A stretch of 64,000 nucleotides of DNA from Actinobacillus succinogenes 130Z (GTDB taxonomy: Bacteria; Pseudomonadota; Gammaproteobacteria; Enterobacterales; Pasteurellaceae): assembly GCF_000017245.1 (NCBI RefSeq), contig NC_009655.1, positions 186,001-250,000 on the forward strand. The letters are read 5' to 3'. The position numbers and the translations under genes were made by a program. The notes beneath the pieces are model-generated. The model was not told where the DNA came from and made no database searches. It saw nothing but the letters and a program-made list of their open reading frames with translations. Below, in pieces: positions 17,466-24,974 of the stretch. Within the stretch, counting starts at the first letter, position 1, and the number at the start of each line of letters is the position of its first letter.

Positions 17466-18288
17466 CTTTCAACTCCTCTAATGCTAATTCAACTTCATCG
17501 CCTTTCGGTACTTTGTGATGCCATTCTGGACGACCTTCAATAAATGAAATACCTGCACCTTTCGTAGTATTAGCAATAACTACATGTGGTTTGCCATTTG
17601 GCTGAATGCTTTCTAAGGTATCTACGACTGAACGAATATCATTACCTTGGCATTCATGCACTTCCATACCAAACGCTTCCCATTTTTTATCTAATGGATC
17701 AGTACATAAAATATCTTTAGTAAAACCAGCAAGTTGTAATTTATTTTTATCATTAATAATAATAAGGTTGTCTAATTTATATTGTGCCGCAGTCAATGCA
17801 GCTTCCCAGTTACTACCCTCGCCAAGTTCGCCATCCCCCGTTAACACATAGATTTTACGTTTACTACCGCTTTTTTTAGCGGCAATGGCTAAACCGACAG
17901 CCACAGGTAAACCATGACCTAAAGCCCCCGTATTTAATTCCACACCAGGTGTTTTATGTTTTACTGGGTGGCCTGGAAGTTTTGAATCTGAATGTTGATA
18001 GGTTGGTAACCAGTCTTCAGGAATATAGCCTGCCTCGGCTAAACAGCAATAATAACCACCTGCACCATGACCTTTAGACTGAATATAAATATCACGCTCT
18101 GGGTTAATTAAATCTTTTGGATCATTATTTAATACACGGAAGTACAATGAAGTTAAGATTTCTACTTGAGATAAATCTGCGCCTGTATGACCACCAGCAG
18201 GACTGTTAGCATTTAATACGACGATTTTCCGACGAATTGCTTTGGCTTTTTTTTCTAACTCATCATAGGACAAATTATACGGGTTCAT
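17458..18288 (-). CDS. Transketolase N-terminal subunit (split transketolase, diphosphate-binding part)
   Basis: A 276-residue protein equivalent to the PP domain. Visible are GGHTGADLSQVEILTSLY, GHGLPVAVGLA and the thiamine-diphosphate/Mg2+ motif GDGELGEGSNWEAAL ending in NDKNKLQ. The two-subunit form is normal in many catabolic loci and is not a frameshift: each half has its own start, and the gene reads from AAGGAG and ATG at 18288. It is the first gene of the transketolase-kinase-isomerase operon; its leader carries the same bipartite operator and CRP-like site as the importer operon. Confidence 0.85.
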   Translation of the reverse strand: MNPYNLSYDELEKKAKAIRRKIVVLNANSPAGGHTGADLSQVEILTSLYFRVLNNDPKDLINPERDIYIQSKGHGAGGYYCCLAEAGYIPEDWLPTYQHSDSKLPGHPVKHKTPGVELNTGALGHGLPVAVGLAIAAKKSGSKRKIYVLTGDGELGEGSNWEAALTAAQYKLDNLIIINDKNKLQLAGFTKDILCTDPLDKKWEAFGMEVHECQGNDIRSVVDTLESIQPNGKPHVVIANTTKGAGISFIEGRPEWHHKVPKGDEVELALEELKDE

Positions 18289-18303
18289 TTCTTGCTCCTT
18301 AAT

Positions 18304-18335
18304 GAATAAATATTCTTTGTCGGCTATATATTCAA
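18304..18335. promoter_or_regulatory. Bipartite operator before the transketolase operon
   Basis: GAATAAATATTC (18304-18315), nine bases, then TATATATTCAA (18325-18335). The inverted 12-mer and the second element recur with identical spacing and identical distance (15 bases) from the start codon before the importer operon at 22664. The regulator is probably the SorC-family protein at 22.8 kb. Confidence 0.6.
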
Positions 18336-18385
18336 GATAACTATATGCTTAAATTTATTGTTTGTCTAAAAGATCTTTCTCAAAA

Positions 18386-18401
18386 TGAGATATAGATCAC
18401 A
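18386..18401. promoter_or_regulatory. CRP-like site before the transketolase operon
   Basis: TGAGA-TATAGA-TCACA has one mismatch to the CRP consensus TGTGA-N6-TCACA. Its centre is 84 bp upstream of the 12-mer operator centre; the importer operon has the equivalent site 85 bp away. Confidence 0.55.
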
Positions 18402-18422
18402 AAAAATAGTCTATAAAAAAAT

Positions 18423-18452
18423 AAAAGCTGATTTGTAATTAAATCAGCTTTT
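18423..18452 (-). terminator. Terminator of the importer operon
   Basis: AAAAGCTGATTT, six-base loop, AAATCAGCTTTT: a perfect 12-bp stem just after the permease gene on the minus strand. Transcription of the downstream transketolase operon must therefore restart from its own promoter. Confidence 0.8.
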
Positions 18453-18469
18453 AAAAATTGTTATCCTAC

Positions 18470-19519
18470 CTAAGATTTTTGAGATGCCACTGCAACTTTA
18501 TATTGCAATTTATTTTGCATTTGATCGATGACCACTGCCACGATGATTACAATACCTTTAATCACCATTTGCCAGAATTCACTTACCCCCATCATTACCA
18601 AGCCATCAGCTAAAATACCAATAACAAACGCACCAATCAGTGTACCGCCAACAGTACCTCGACCACCTGCTAATGATGTACCACCTAATACAACCGCTGC
18701 AATCGCATTCATTTCAAATGCATTACCTGTTGCTGGGTGACTGGCAACTAATTGAGATGTCACCACAATACCCGCCAATGCAGCACACAAACCAGAAATA
18801 ACATACACCCAAACTTTTGTATTATTTACTTTAATACCTGATAACTCAGCTGCTCTTTCGTTATCACCAATCGCATAAACATGACGACCAAAAGGCAATT
18901 TTTTTGCGGTGTAAGCAATTAAGCCCGCCACAATAAACATGAGCCAAATTGAATAAGGCACACCAAACAAACTGCCTGCTCCTATGATATCAAAACCTGT
19001 ATTACCTAATTGAGGATTACCTGATAAACCAGGGAAGGTTTCACCATTTGAGGTTAACATTGCTGCACCACGAATAATGTACATCGTACCTAATGTACAA
19101 ATAAACGGTGCAACATTGTAACGAGTGATAATATACCCATTAATCCCACCGAGTATTGCACCGAGTAACAAGACGAGCGGAACAATTACCCACACACTCG
19201 GGAAAATCGCAATGCCAAACATTGGCAACACAATACCTTTAGAAATAAGATATCCGGCCACCATACCACATAAGCCTAAAATCGCACCAATGGATAAGTC
19301 AATACCTGCCGTAATAATGACAAAAGTGATCCCCAATGCTAACAAGGCATTAATCGAAATATGTTTAATCATAATGATTAAACTTGATGGATTTAAGAAA
19401 CCATCAACAGTAAAAGTAAAGAATGCAAGAATAATAATTAATGCAATAAATGTTCTTAATTTTAAAAGTAATAATGTTAAATTACCTGATGATACTGATT
19501 TAGACATAACGTCCCCCAC
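18470..19519 (-). CDS. Ribose-type sugar ABC transporter permease (RbsC/BPD_transp_2 family)
   Basis: A 349-residue inner-membrane protein of the RbsC family. LALGITFVIITAGIDLSIGAILGL (about 58-81) and AIAAVVLGGTSLAGGRGTVGGTLIGAF (about 265-291) are the two strongest family signatures; 8-10 helices are predicted. Two copies would form the channel energised by the ATPase encoded 8 nt upstream. A possible shorter start, MSKSVSSGNL, lies four residues in. Substrate inferred to be D-apiose or a similar pentose from the downstream enzymes. Confidence 0.88.
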   Translation of the reverse strand: MGDVMSKSVSSGNLTLLLLKLRTFIALIIILAFFTFTVDGFLNPSSLIIMIKHISINALLALGITFVIITAGIDLSIGAILGLCGMVAGYLISKGIVLPMFGIAIFPSVWVIVPLVLLLGAILGGINGYIITRYNVAPFICTLGTMYIIRGAAMLTSNGETFPGLSGNPQLGNTGFDIIGAGSLFGVPYSIWLMFIVAGLIAYTAKKLPFGRHVYAIGDNERAAELSGIKVNNTKVWVYVISGLCAALAGIVVTSQLVASHPATGNAFEMNAIAAVVLGGTSLAGGRGTVGGTLIGAFVIGILADGLVMMGVSEFWQMVIKGIVIIVAVVIDQMQNKLQYKVAVASQKS

Positions 19520-19527
19520 AATACTTC

Positions 19528-21051
19528 TTATTGGAATCCTTTTGCACTTGCAAGAACAAGAGCGGCTTCATTAGTTTCAGAGCGTTTCACATCTGCGGTT
19601 AATTTACCATTAGACATCACCAAAATACGGTCTGAAACTGCCATAATTTCTTTTAGATCTGATGTTGAGAATAAAATACCAATACCTTGTTGAGAAAGTT
19701 TAACCATCATCTCAAATACATCGGCTTTAGCACCAATATCAATGCCTCGTGTTGGTTCATCGAGTAACAATACCTTAGGTTCAGTTAACAATGAACGACC
19801 AATAACCACTTTTTGTTGGTTACCACCACTCAATGCTTGAATCTCTACCTCAGGAGAAGACACTTTAATTGAAAGCTCTTTAATGGTTGATTGGATGGCT
19901 TTCTCCTCATCTTCTTTAGAAATTACAAATTGTTTTTTCAAGCGTTTCCATAAACTAGAAACAGTGAGGTTATTACCTACTGAAGTAACAGGGAAAATAC
20001 CTGAACGTTTACGATCTTCCGGCACCAAACCCAATCCCATTTTTATCCGATTAGTAGTTGAAATATTTTCATTAATAATGATACCGTTTAATGAAAAACG
20101 ACCTGAATATTCAGCTTGTCCTAATAAACATTCAAATAATTCTGTACGTCCCGCTCCCATTAAACCGTAAATCCCAACGATTTCACCAGCTCGTAAAGAA
20201 AAGGACACATCATTGACCACTTTATTTTCAGATTCATTGATACAAGTAATATTTTCTGCTTCCAGAATTTTTGCACCAAATTCACGATTTTCAGGTAAAA
20301 AATCAGTCACAGGATCAGAACCTAACATTTCACGCACAATCCAAGGCACGTCAATATCTTTCACTGCAGCCTCGGACTGGAATTTTCCGTCACGCAATAT
20401 AGTGATATAAGTACCAATTTCCATTAATTCTTCCAAACGGTGCGAAATATAAATAATGGAAACACCTTGCGCTGTAAGTTCGCGAATCACATCAAACAAA
20501 ATCTGTACTTCAGTTTTACTCAATGCAGAGGTCGGTTCATCTAAAATCAAAATATCAATTTTGCCTGCTAATGCTTTTGCAATTTCAATGAGTTGTTTTT
20601 GTCCAACTTTTAAATTTGAAACAATTTCATTTGGATCAATATCTTGTTTTAAACGTTTGAGCAATTCTTTTGATGCTTCGTATTGAGCATTATTGTCAAT
20701 TGGTAATAATCCTGATTGAAGTTCGCGACCTAAGAAAATATTTTCTGCGACAGAGAGATTTTCAGATAAATTCAATTCCTGGTGTACCATACCAATACCA
20801 TGAGCGGCTGCACTACGCGTATCAGTAATATGAACTTTCTCACCATTGATATACAAATCACCAAGAGTTGGTTGCTGTACACCTGCAAGAATTTTCATTA
20901 ATGTTGATTTACCTGCACCATTTTCTCCAATGATTACATTAACAGCGCCGCGATAAACGTTATAACTCACATTATCAAGCGCTTTTGTACCTGGGAATAT
21001 CATTGAGATATTCTCAGCACGCATAACAACATCTTTTGTTTCTATACTCAT
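19528..21051 (-). CDS. Ribose-type sugar ABC transporter ATP-binding protein (double ABC)
   Basis: A 507-residue tandem ATPase of the RbsA/MglA type. The first half carries Walker A GENGAGKST (about 43-51), VGQKQLIEIAKAL and ILILDEPTSAL; the second half starts near residue 250 with degenerate Walker A GLMGAGRTE, then LSGGNQQKVVIGRSL and VLLLDEPTRGIDIGAK. The asymmetry is the family norm. It energises the permease gene 8 nt downstream. The DUF2291 lipoprotein gene is 11 nt upstream, so the four importer genes form one operon. Confidence 0.9.
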   Translation of the reverse strand: MSIETKDVVMRAENISMIFPGTKALDNVSYNVYRGAVNVIIGENGAGKSTLMKILAGVQQPTLGDLYINGEKVHITDTRSAAAHGIGMVHQELNLSENLSVAENIFLGRELQSGLLPIDNNAQYEASKELLKRLKQDIDPNEIVSNLKVGQKQLIEIAKALAGKIDILILDEPTSALSKTEVQILFDVIRELTAQGVSIIYISHRLEELMEIGTYITILRDGKFQSEAAVKDIDVPWIVREMLGSDPVTDFLPENREFGAKILEAENITCINESENKVVNDVSFSLRAGEIVGIYGLMGAGRTELFECLLGQAEYSGRFSLNGIIINENISTTNRIKMGLGLVPEDRKRSGIFPVTSVGNNLTVSSLWKRLKKQFVISKEDEEKAIQSTIKELSIKVSSPEVEIQALSGGNQQKVVIGRSLLTEPKVLLLDEPTRGIDIGAKADVFEMMVKLSQQGIGILFSTSDLKEIMAVSDRILVMSNGKLTADVKRSETNEAALVLASAKGFQ

Positions 21052-21062
21052 TACATAGCTCC

Positions 21063-21659
21063 TTATTCAACAATTTTAATGTCTAATGGAACAACGTTCT
21101 GAATATTGTCACCTTTAATTGTTAATGCAGATAACACATCAACTTTTTTTCCAACACTGCTATCATCTAATTTAACTAAATTTTGGACCGCACTTTTATT
21201 AAGTTCTTTAGCTAACTTAGAATATTGAATTTGGTTTTTAAATTGGTCAAAAGAAAGCAATGAAGAAGCATCACGAATAGCATTGCCTTTGATCATTGAC
21301 CCCACTTGAATAGGAATAATCTCGTTACCAGTATTAACACTTACTGTAATAAATTTAGATTTAACTTCAACTTGTTCAACAACCCCAGAGAATCTCACGA
21401 AATAACTTTTATCATTTTCTTTTTTATTTTCAAGGGATTCGAGTGAAATTGGTGCTTTCTGAGCATCCTGAACAATATCAGTCCACATTTTAGTAACAAC
21501 ATCTTTTGGATCCATATTCGCTAAGGATGCCGCTTCCTCTGCCGACATTGGAATAATAGGTTTGCCAGCACTATCTAGTTCAACAACTTCACATCCGGCA
21601 ACAGCCAAACTTGTAAGCACAATTAAAAGACTTGATTTCAAATGTTGACATGAAAACAT
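21063..21659 (-). CDS. DUF2291-type predicted periplasmic lipoprotein
   Basis: A 198-residue protein with a lipoprotein signal: LTSLAVAGC, so the mature chain starts at Cys23. The body (VVELDSAGKPIIPMSAEEAASLANMDP, then VRFSGVVEQVEVKSKFITVSVNTG) matches the DUF2291 pattern as I remember it, a family that travels with ribose-type ABC importers. The function is not known. It sits between the binding protein and the ATPase genes, separated from the former by a strong hairpin. A USS is embedded near 21187. An accessory role in substrate delivery or complex assembly is a guess. Confidence 0.75.
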   Translation of the reverse strand: MFSCQHLKSSLLIVLTSLAVAGCEVVELDSAGKPIIPMSAEEAASLANMDPKDVVTKMWTDIVQDAQKAPISLESLENKKENDKSYFVRFSGVVEQVEVKSKFITVSVNTGNEIIPIQVGSMIKGNAIRDASSLLSFDQFKNQIQYSKLAKELNKSAVQNLVKLDDSSVGKKVDVLSALTIKGDNIQNVVPLDIKIVE

Positions 21660-21677
21660 AATGCCTCCTGTATAAGG

Positions 21678-21704
21678 CGGGGATTTTACTTAGCAAAATC
21701 CCCG
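21678..21704 (-). promoter_or_regulatory. Intercistronic hairpin after the sugar-binding protein gene
   Basis: CGGGGATTTT, seven-base loop, AAAATCCCCG; a perfect 10-bp stem 11 nt after the stop, without a long U-run. It probably stabilises the binding-protein message and limits read-through to the lipoprotein and transporter genes. Confidence 0.7.
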
Positions 21705-21715
21705 AATATGAAATG

Positions 21716-22648
21716 TTACTTGCTTAATGAAAATTTATTTAATTTTTTCGCATTGCTACTATCAATAAGAATACAATCCATTAATTGTTTTTCTTCTTTA
21801 CCAGTAGAACCTGTGCGAATATATTTATCAGCTTGAACAACAGCTTCTTGCGCTTGATCCCAAGCCGGTTGCAAAGCTGTTGCTTTAATATTGCCACCCG
21901 CTAAGATTGAATCTCTCACATAGTCGCTTCCATCAAAACCTACCACAATCACATCCGTACGACCTGCAGCTTTTAATGCGGCTTCCGCACCTAATGCCAT
22001 AGTATCGTTACCAGAAATGACACCTTTAATATTTGGATTAGCTTGTAAAATAGATTCCATACGGCTGAAACCTTCTGTTTGGCTCCAGTTTGCAGTTTGT
22101 TGAGCAACCATTTTCATTTCTGGGTATTCATCAATGATTTCATGGAAGCCTTGAGAACGAACAGAGGCATTAGTATCTGATTCACGACCAAGCAATTCAA
22201 CGTATTGACCTTTTTCGCCCATTAATTCAACGAATTTTTCTGCACTTAATTGTGCACCTTGATAGTTATTTGAAACGATTTGCGAAACAGCAACACCTGT
22301 TTTATTAATTTCACGATCGATTAAAAATGCTGGAACTCCTGCTGCTTTCGCTTTTTCTAATGCCCCAACAGTTACATCAGAACCAGCGTTATCAAGAATA
22401 ATTGCTTTAGCTTTACGTGAAACTGCAGTTGAGATTAATTGATCTTGTTTGTTGGCATCATCATCATGTGAGGCAACCAATGTTGTATAGCCCAGCTCTT
22501 CTGCTTTTTGTTTCGCACCGTCTGCTTCAGCTTTAAAGAATGGGTTATCATGAGATGGAGTAATGATTGCAATTAATCCATTATCTGCATAAACAAATGT
22601 TGATGCAGCTAAAGATAATGCCACAAGACTAGCTTTGAGTAATTTCAT
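21716..22648 (-). CDS. Ribose-type periplasmic sugar-binding protein, probable D-apiose binder
   Basis: A 310-residue Peripla_BP_4 protein. Residues 1-21 are a signal peptide ending at VYA. The first lobe shows LIAIITPSHDNPFFKAEADGAKQKAEELGY, close to RbsB, and later AIILDNAGSDV, DREIN and VVGFDGSDYVRDSI contain typical pentose-contacting residues. It is the first gene of the importer operon. The SD (AAGGAG) adjoins the operator palindrome at 22657-22700. Related binders accept ribose, allose or apiose; the apiose assignment follows only from the enzyme genes. Confidence 0.85.
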   Translation of the reverse strand: MKLLKASLVALSLAASTFVYADNGLIAIITPSHDNPFFKAEADGAKQKAEELGYTTLVASHDDDANKQDQLISTAVSRKAKAIILDNAGSDVTVGALEKAKAAGVPAFLIDREINKTGVAVSQIVSNNYQGAQLSAEKFVELMGEKGQYVELLGRESDTNASVRSQGFHEIIDEYPEMKMVAQQTANWSQTEGFSRMESILQANPNIKGVISGNDTMALGAEAALKAAGRTDVIVVGFDGSDYVRDSILAGGNIKATALQPAWDQAQEAVVQADKYIRTGSTGKEEKQLMDCILIDSSNAKKLNKFSLSK

Positions 22649-22656
22649 TGAGATCT

Positions 22657-22700
22657 CCTTATTGAATATTTATTCAAATATGAATATATACTCAATAAGG
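22657..22700. promoter_or_regulatory. Operator and SD-proximal dyad before the binding-protein gene
   Basis: GAATATTTATTC (22664-22675, inside the perfect 16-mer palindrome TTGAATATTTATTCAA) is followed after nine bases by TATATACTCAA (22685-22695), the same layout as at 18304-18335. In addition CTTATTGA (22658-22665) is complementary to TCAATAAG (22692-22699), so a transcript including it could fold over the AAGGAG ribosome site. Confidence 0.6.
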
Positions 22701-22746
22701 AATATAAATAAAAAACAAAAAACTGTCTAATAGAGAATATTAAAAA

Positions 22747-22762
22747 TGCGATATTGATCACA
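22747..22762. promoter_or_regulatory. CRP-like site before the importer operon
   Basis: TGCGA-TATTGA-TCACA, one mismatch to the CRP consensus, centred about 106 bp upstream of the binding-protein start. Confidence 0.55.
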
Positions 22763-22792
22763 AAAAATATGAAATGGATTTGCGCCTATTAC

Positions 22793-23758
22793 TTACTGTA
22801 ATAATAATTGAGCCGTGAGCTTATCGATGACTAAAATATCAATATAACCACCGATAAGTGCTGCTTTGATGGCTTCTGCTTTTTCAATACCCCCCGCCAA
22901 AGCAATCACTTTTGGACATTTCTTTAATTTTTCTAAATCAATGCCAATTGCAGGATCTTCCATATTGCTCAATACGGGGGTGCCATCATTATTAAAATAA
23001 TGTAAGCAAATATCACCAACAGCACCTTTCGATTTTAATTTTTCTTTCATACAAGAATTATAATAAATACCTGATTTCTTTAATGAAGCTGAGGGTTCCA
23101 ATCGTCCGATACCAATAATCGCACAATCAATCGTATCAAATAACTCTATCACCTGTGCAACCTCAGGATTTTTTAATAACTCATTCTTATAACTTACTTC
23201 ATCTGTAGAAGAAATATTTTGCGAAGGCAATAAATAAGCAGGACAATTCAATTTTTGAGCAAGTGTGTAAGTTGATAAATTAGCCTGCACATTCCCATTA
23301 ATACCAACGCCACCCAAAAGTTGTACGACACCTTTTGCTTTTATATTTAATGGCATCATCGTATCTACCATGGCTCGAATCGTATCACTCCAAGCAGAAA
23401 TCCCTATTAGTTGGTTTGGTTGAGATGTAACTTGCAGGTAATATGCAGCAGCAGAACCAATAGCTCTCTGAATTTGTTCTTCATTATCATGTTCATCAGA
23501 ATCAACGATAATAACCTGAGAAAGAGCAAACCGCTTTTGTAAAATTTGCTCGAGATCTAAAAAAATATTTGGGGGAGGGATAACATTAATTTGAACAATG
23601 CCTTCGGCAATGCATTTTGTTAAAGAGCGAGAAATAAAAGATTGTGACAAATTCAAACTCTTAGCAATATCTGTTTGCTTCATTTTCTCATCGTAATATA
23701 GCTTTGCAATCTTTGCCAACAGCCGTTTCTCATCCAACATTGCCATAACATTCTCCAT
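22793..23758 (-). CDS. SorC/DeoR-type sugar-binding transcriptional regulator
   Basis: A 321-residue SorC-family regulator. The N-terminal helix-turn-helix is at about residues 25-48 (MKQTDIAKSLNLSQSFISRSL). The sugar-phosphate-binding domain has GISAWSDTIRAMVDTM, VVQLLGGVGINGNVQAN and, near the end, CPKVIALAGGIEKAEAIKAALIGGYIDILVID, all typical of this fold. An alternative ATG lies at residue 5. It is encoded just upstream of the importer operon in the same direction, 144 bp apart, and probably binds the paired sites at 22664 and 18304, with a phosphorylated pathway intermediate as likely effector. Confidence 0.88.
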   Translation of the reverse strand: MENVMAMLDEKRLLAKIAKLYYDEKMKQTDIAKSLNLSQSFISRSLTKCIAEGIVQINVIPPPNIFLDLEQILQKRFALSQVIIVDSDEHDNEEQIQRAIGSAAAYYLQVTSQPNQLIGISAWSDTIRAMVDTMMPLNIKAKGVVQLLGGVGINGNVQANLSTYTLAQKLNCPAYLLPSQNISSTDEVSYKNELLKNPEVAQVIELFDTIDCAIIGIGRLEPSASLKKSGIYYNSCMKEKLKSKGAVGDICLHYFNNDGTPVLSNMEDPAIGIDLEKLKKCPKVIALAGGIEKAEAIKAALIGGYIDILVIDKLTAQLLLQ

Positions 23759-23775
23759 TTATCTTAACCATTAAA

Positions 23776-23808
23776 AAATAGCAGTATATTTTCAATATGC
23801 TGCTATTT
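23776..23808 (-). terminator. Stem-loop between ribB and the SorC-type regulator
   Basis: AAATAGCAG (23776-23784) pairs with CTGCTATTT (23800-23808), with A/T-rich flanks. It is suited to end ribB transcription. Confidence 0.6.
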
Positions 23809-23846
23809 AGAGAATTGAGTAAATATATACAATCCAATTAACCACT

Positions 23847-24491
23847 CTAACAATCATATTTTTTACGATACCCGATAATATCTTCGATTGTTACTATGGC
23901 ATATCCAAATTTTTTTACAAATTCCACTAATTCCGGTGTTCTTGCCATCGTACCATCATCATTTGTAATTTCACAAATAACGCCTGCCTCTCGGTAACCT
24001 GATAAACGCGCTAAATCAACTGCAGCTTCAGTATGCCCTCCACGGGCAAGCACTCCGCCCTCAACAGCACATAATGGAAAAACATGCCCCGGTCGATGTA
24101 AATCTTCTGGTTTGGCTCCAACTGAGATCGCTGCTTTAATAGTAGTCACACGATCTGATGCCGACACTCCAGTAGATACACCACTGGCAGCTTCTATTGT
24201 TACAGTAAATGCAGTTTTATTTACACTCGTATTACATTGAACCATTGGTGGTAGATCAAGCTGCTTACATAATTCATCTGTAATACACAAACAGGTAATT
24301 CCACTACCATAGCGAATTAAAATTGCCATTTGTTCTGGAGTGATTGTTTCTGCTGGAAAAATCAAATCACCTTCATTCTCACGGTCTTCGTTATCCAAGA
24401 CAAGAACACCATTACCTTGTTTAAATGCTTCAATAGCCTTGATAACACGCTCTTCCGATGTGCCAAATGAAGATAATAATGACTGATTCAT
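23847..24491 (-). CDS. ribB: 3,4-dihydroxy-2-butanone 4-phosphate synthase (RibB)
   Basis: A 214-residue stand-alone RibB, which converts ribulose 5-phosphate to the four-carbon precursor of riboflavin plus formate. The catalytic loop is clear: DNEDRENEGDLIFPAE (about 33-48) with the metal-binding Glu residues, RYGSGITCLCITDELC, RPGHVFPLCAVEGGVLARGGHTEAAVDLARL. The length equals that of E. coli and Haemophilus RibB. It follows a 483-bp AT-rich leader where I found no FMN riboswitch core. It may be the housekeeping copy; its place next to the pentose-phosphate cluster could be chance. Confidence 0.95.
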   Translation of the reverse strand: MNQSLLSSFGTSEERVIKAIEAFKQGNGVLVLDNEDRENEGDLIFPAETITPEQMAILIRYGSGITCLCITDELCKQLDLPPMVQCNTSVNKTAFTVTIEAASGVSTGVSASDRVTTIKAAISVGAKPEDLHRPGHVFPLCAVEGGVLARGGHTEAAVDLARLSGYREAGVICEITNDDGTMARTPELVEFVKKFGYAIVTIEDIIGYRKKYDC

Positions 24492-24974
24492 ACTAAATAC
24501 CTTATAAAAAATAAAATGCTAGAATCAAGGTGTCAGAAATGACGATGAGATAATGAACCTAGTGGATCATCTCACCCAAAAGACTTTTCACTCGCCCTGA
24601 TAATTATTAAGAAGTATAACTCAAATCAAAAAAATATAACAATCCCGAAGAAGCCTAATATTCTTCTCCAGAGTGAATATTTCATTCAAATAACGCCAAT
24701 TACCTTGCAAATAAGAATATCACCACAGCATTAATAGATTATTATAGTAAAAAGGTTCAGAAAACAGTAAAAACGGTAATTATTTGAATCTGATGCAATA
24801 CCAGCAAAAGAAACTAATTAATAATTTTAGTTTTCATCTTCTATAGATAATGAACTGCCATTGTTCTCATACTGTTCTGTTCCAACTCTCACAAAAGTGC
24901 GGTCAAATTTCTGATAATTTTCTCGTGAAAAACATCATATTTTTTGACCGCACTTTACGAAAATAATATTCGAA
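24492..24974 (-). promoter_or_regulatory. Long AT-rich leader of ribB
   Basis: No gene is seen. In ribB sense the region starts at the pepD terminator. A hairpin can form at about 24545-24575 (TGAGAT/ATCTCA plus inner pairs). A short AGGGCGAGTGAAA at 24586-24598 recalls one FMN-riboswitch segment, but the conserved ACCGGCGGT and AGCCCGCGAGC elements are absent. GAATATTTCATTC at 24675-24687 differs by one inserted base from the SorC-type operator 12-mer. Confidence 0.4.
24893..24956 (-). terminator. USS-pair terminator of pepD
   Basis: AAAAGTGCGGTC (24893-24904) and GACCGCACTTT (24946-24956) form the arms of a wide hairpin directly after pepD. Confidence 0.7.

Noticed and set aside
16530..18288. 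Split transketolase as a broken single gene
   Set aside because: Each half has its own start, the boundary is the usual domain boundary, and two-subunit transketolases are common in catabolic loci.
24586..24598. FMN riboswitch before ribB
   Set aside because: Only one short similarity; the conserved core segments are missing.
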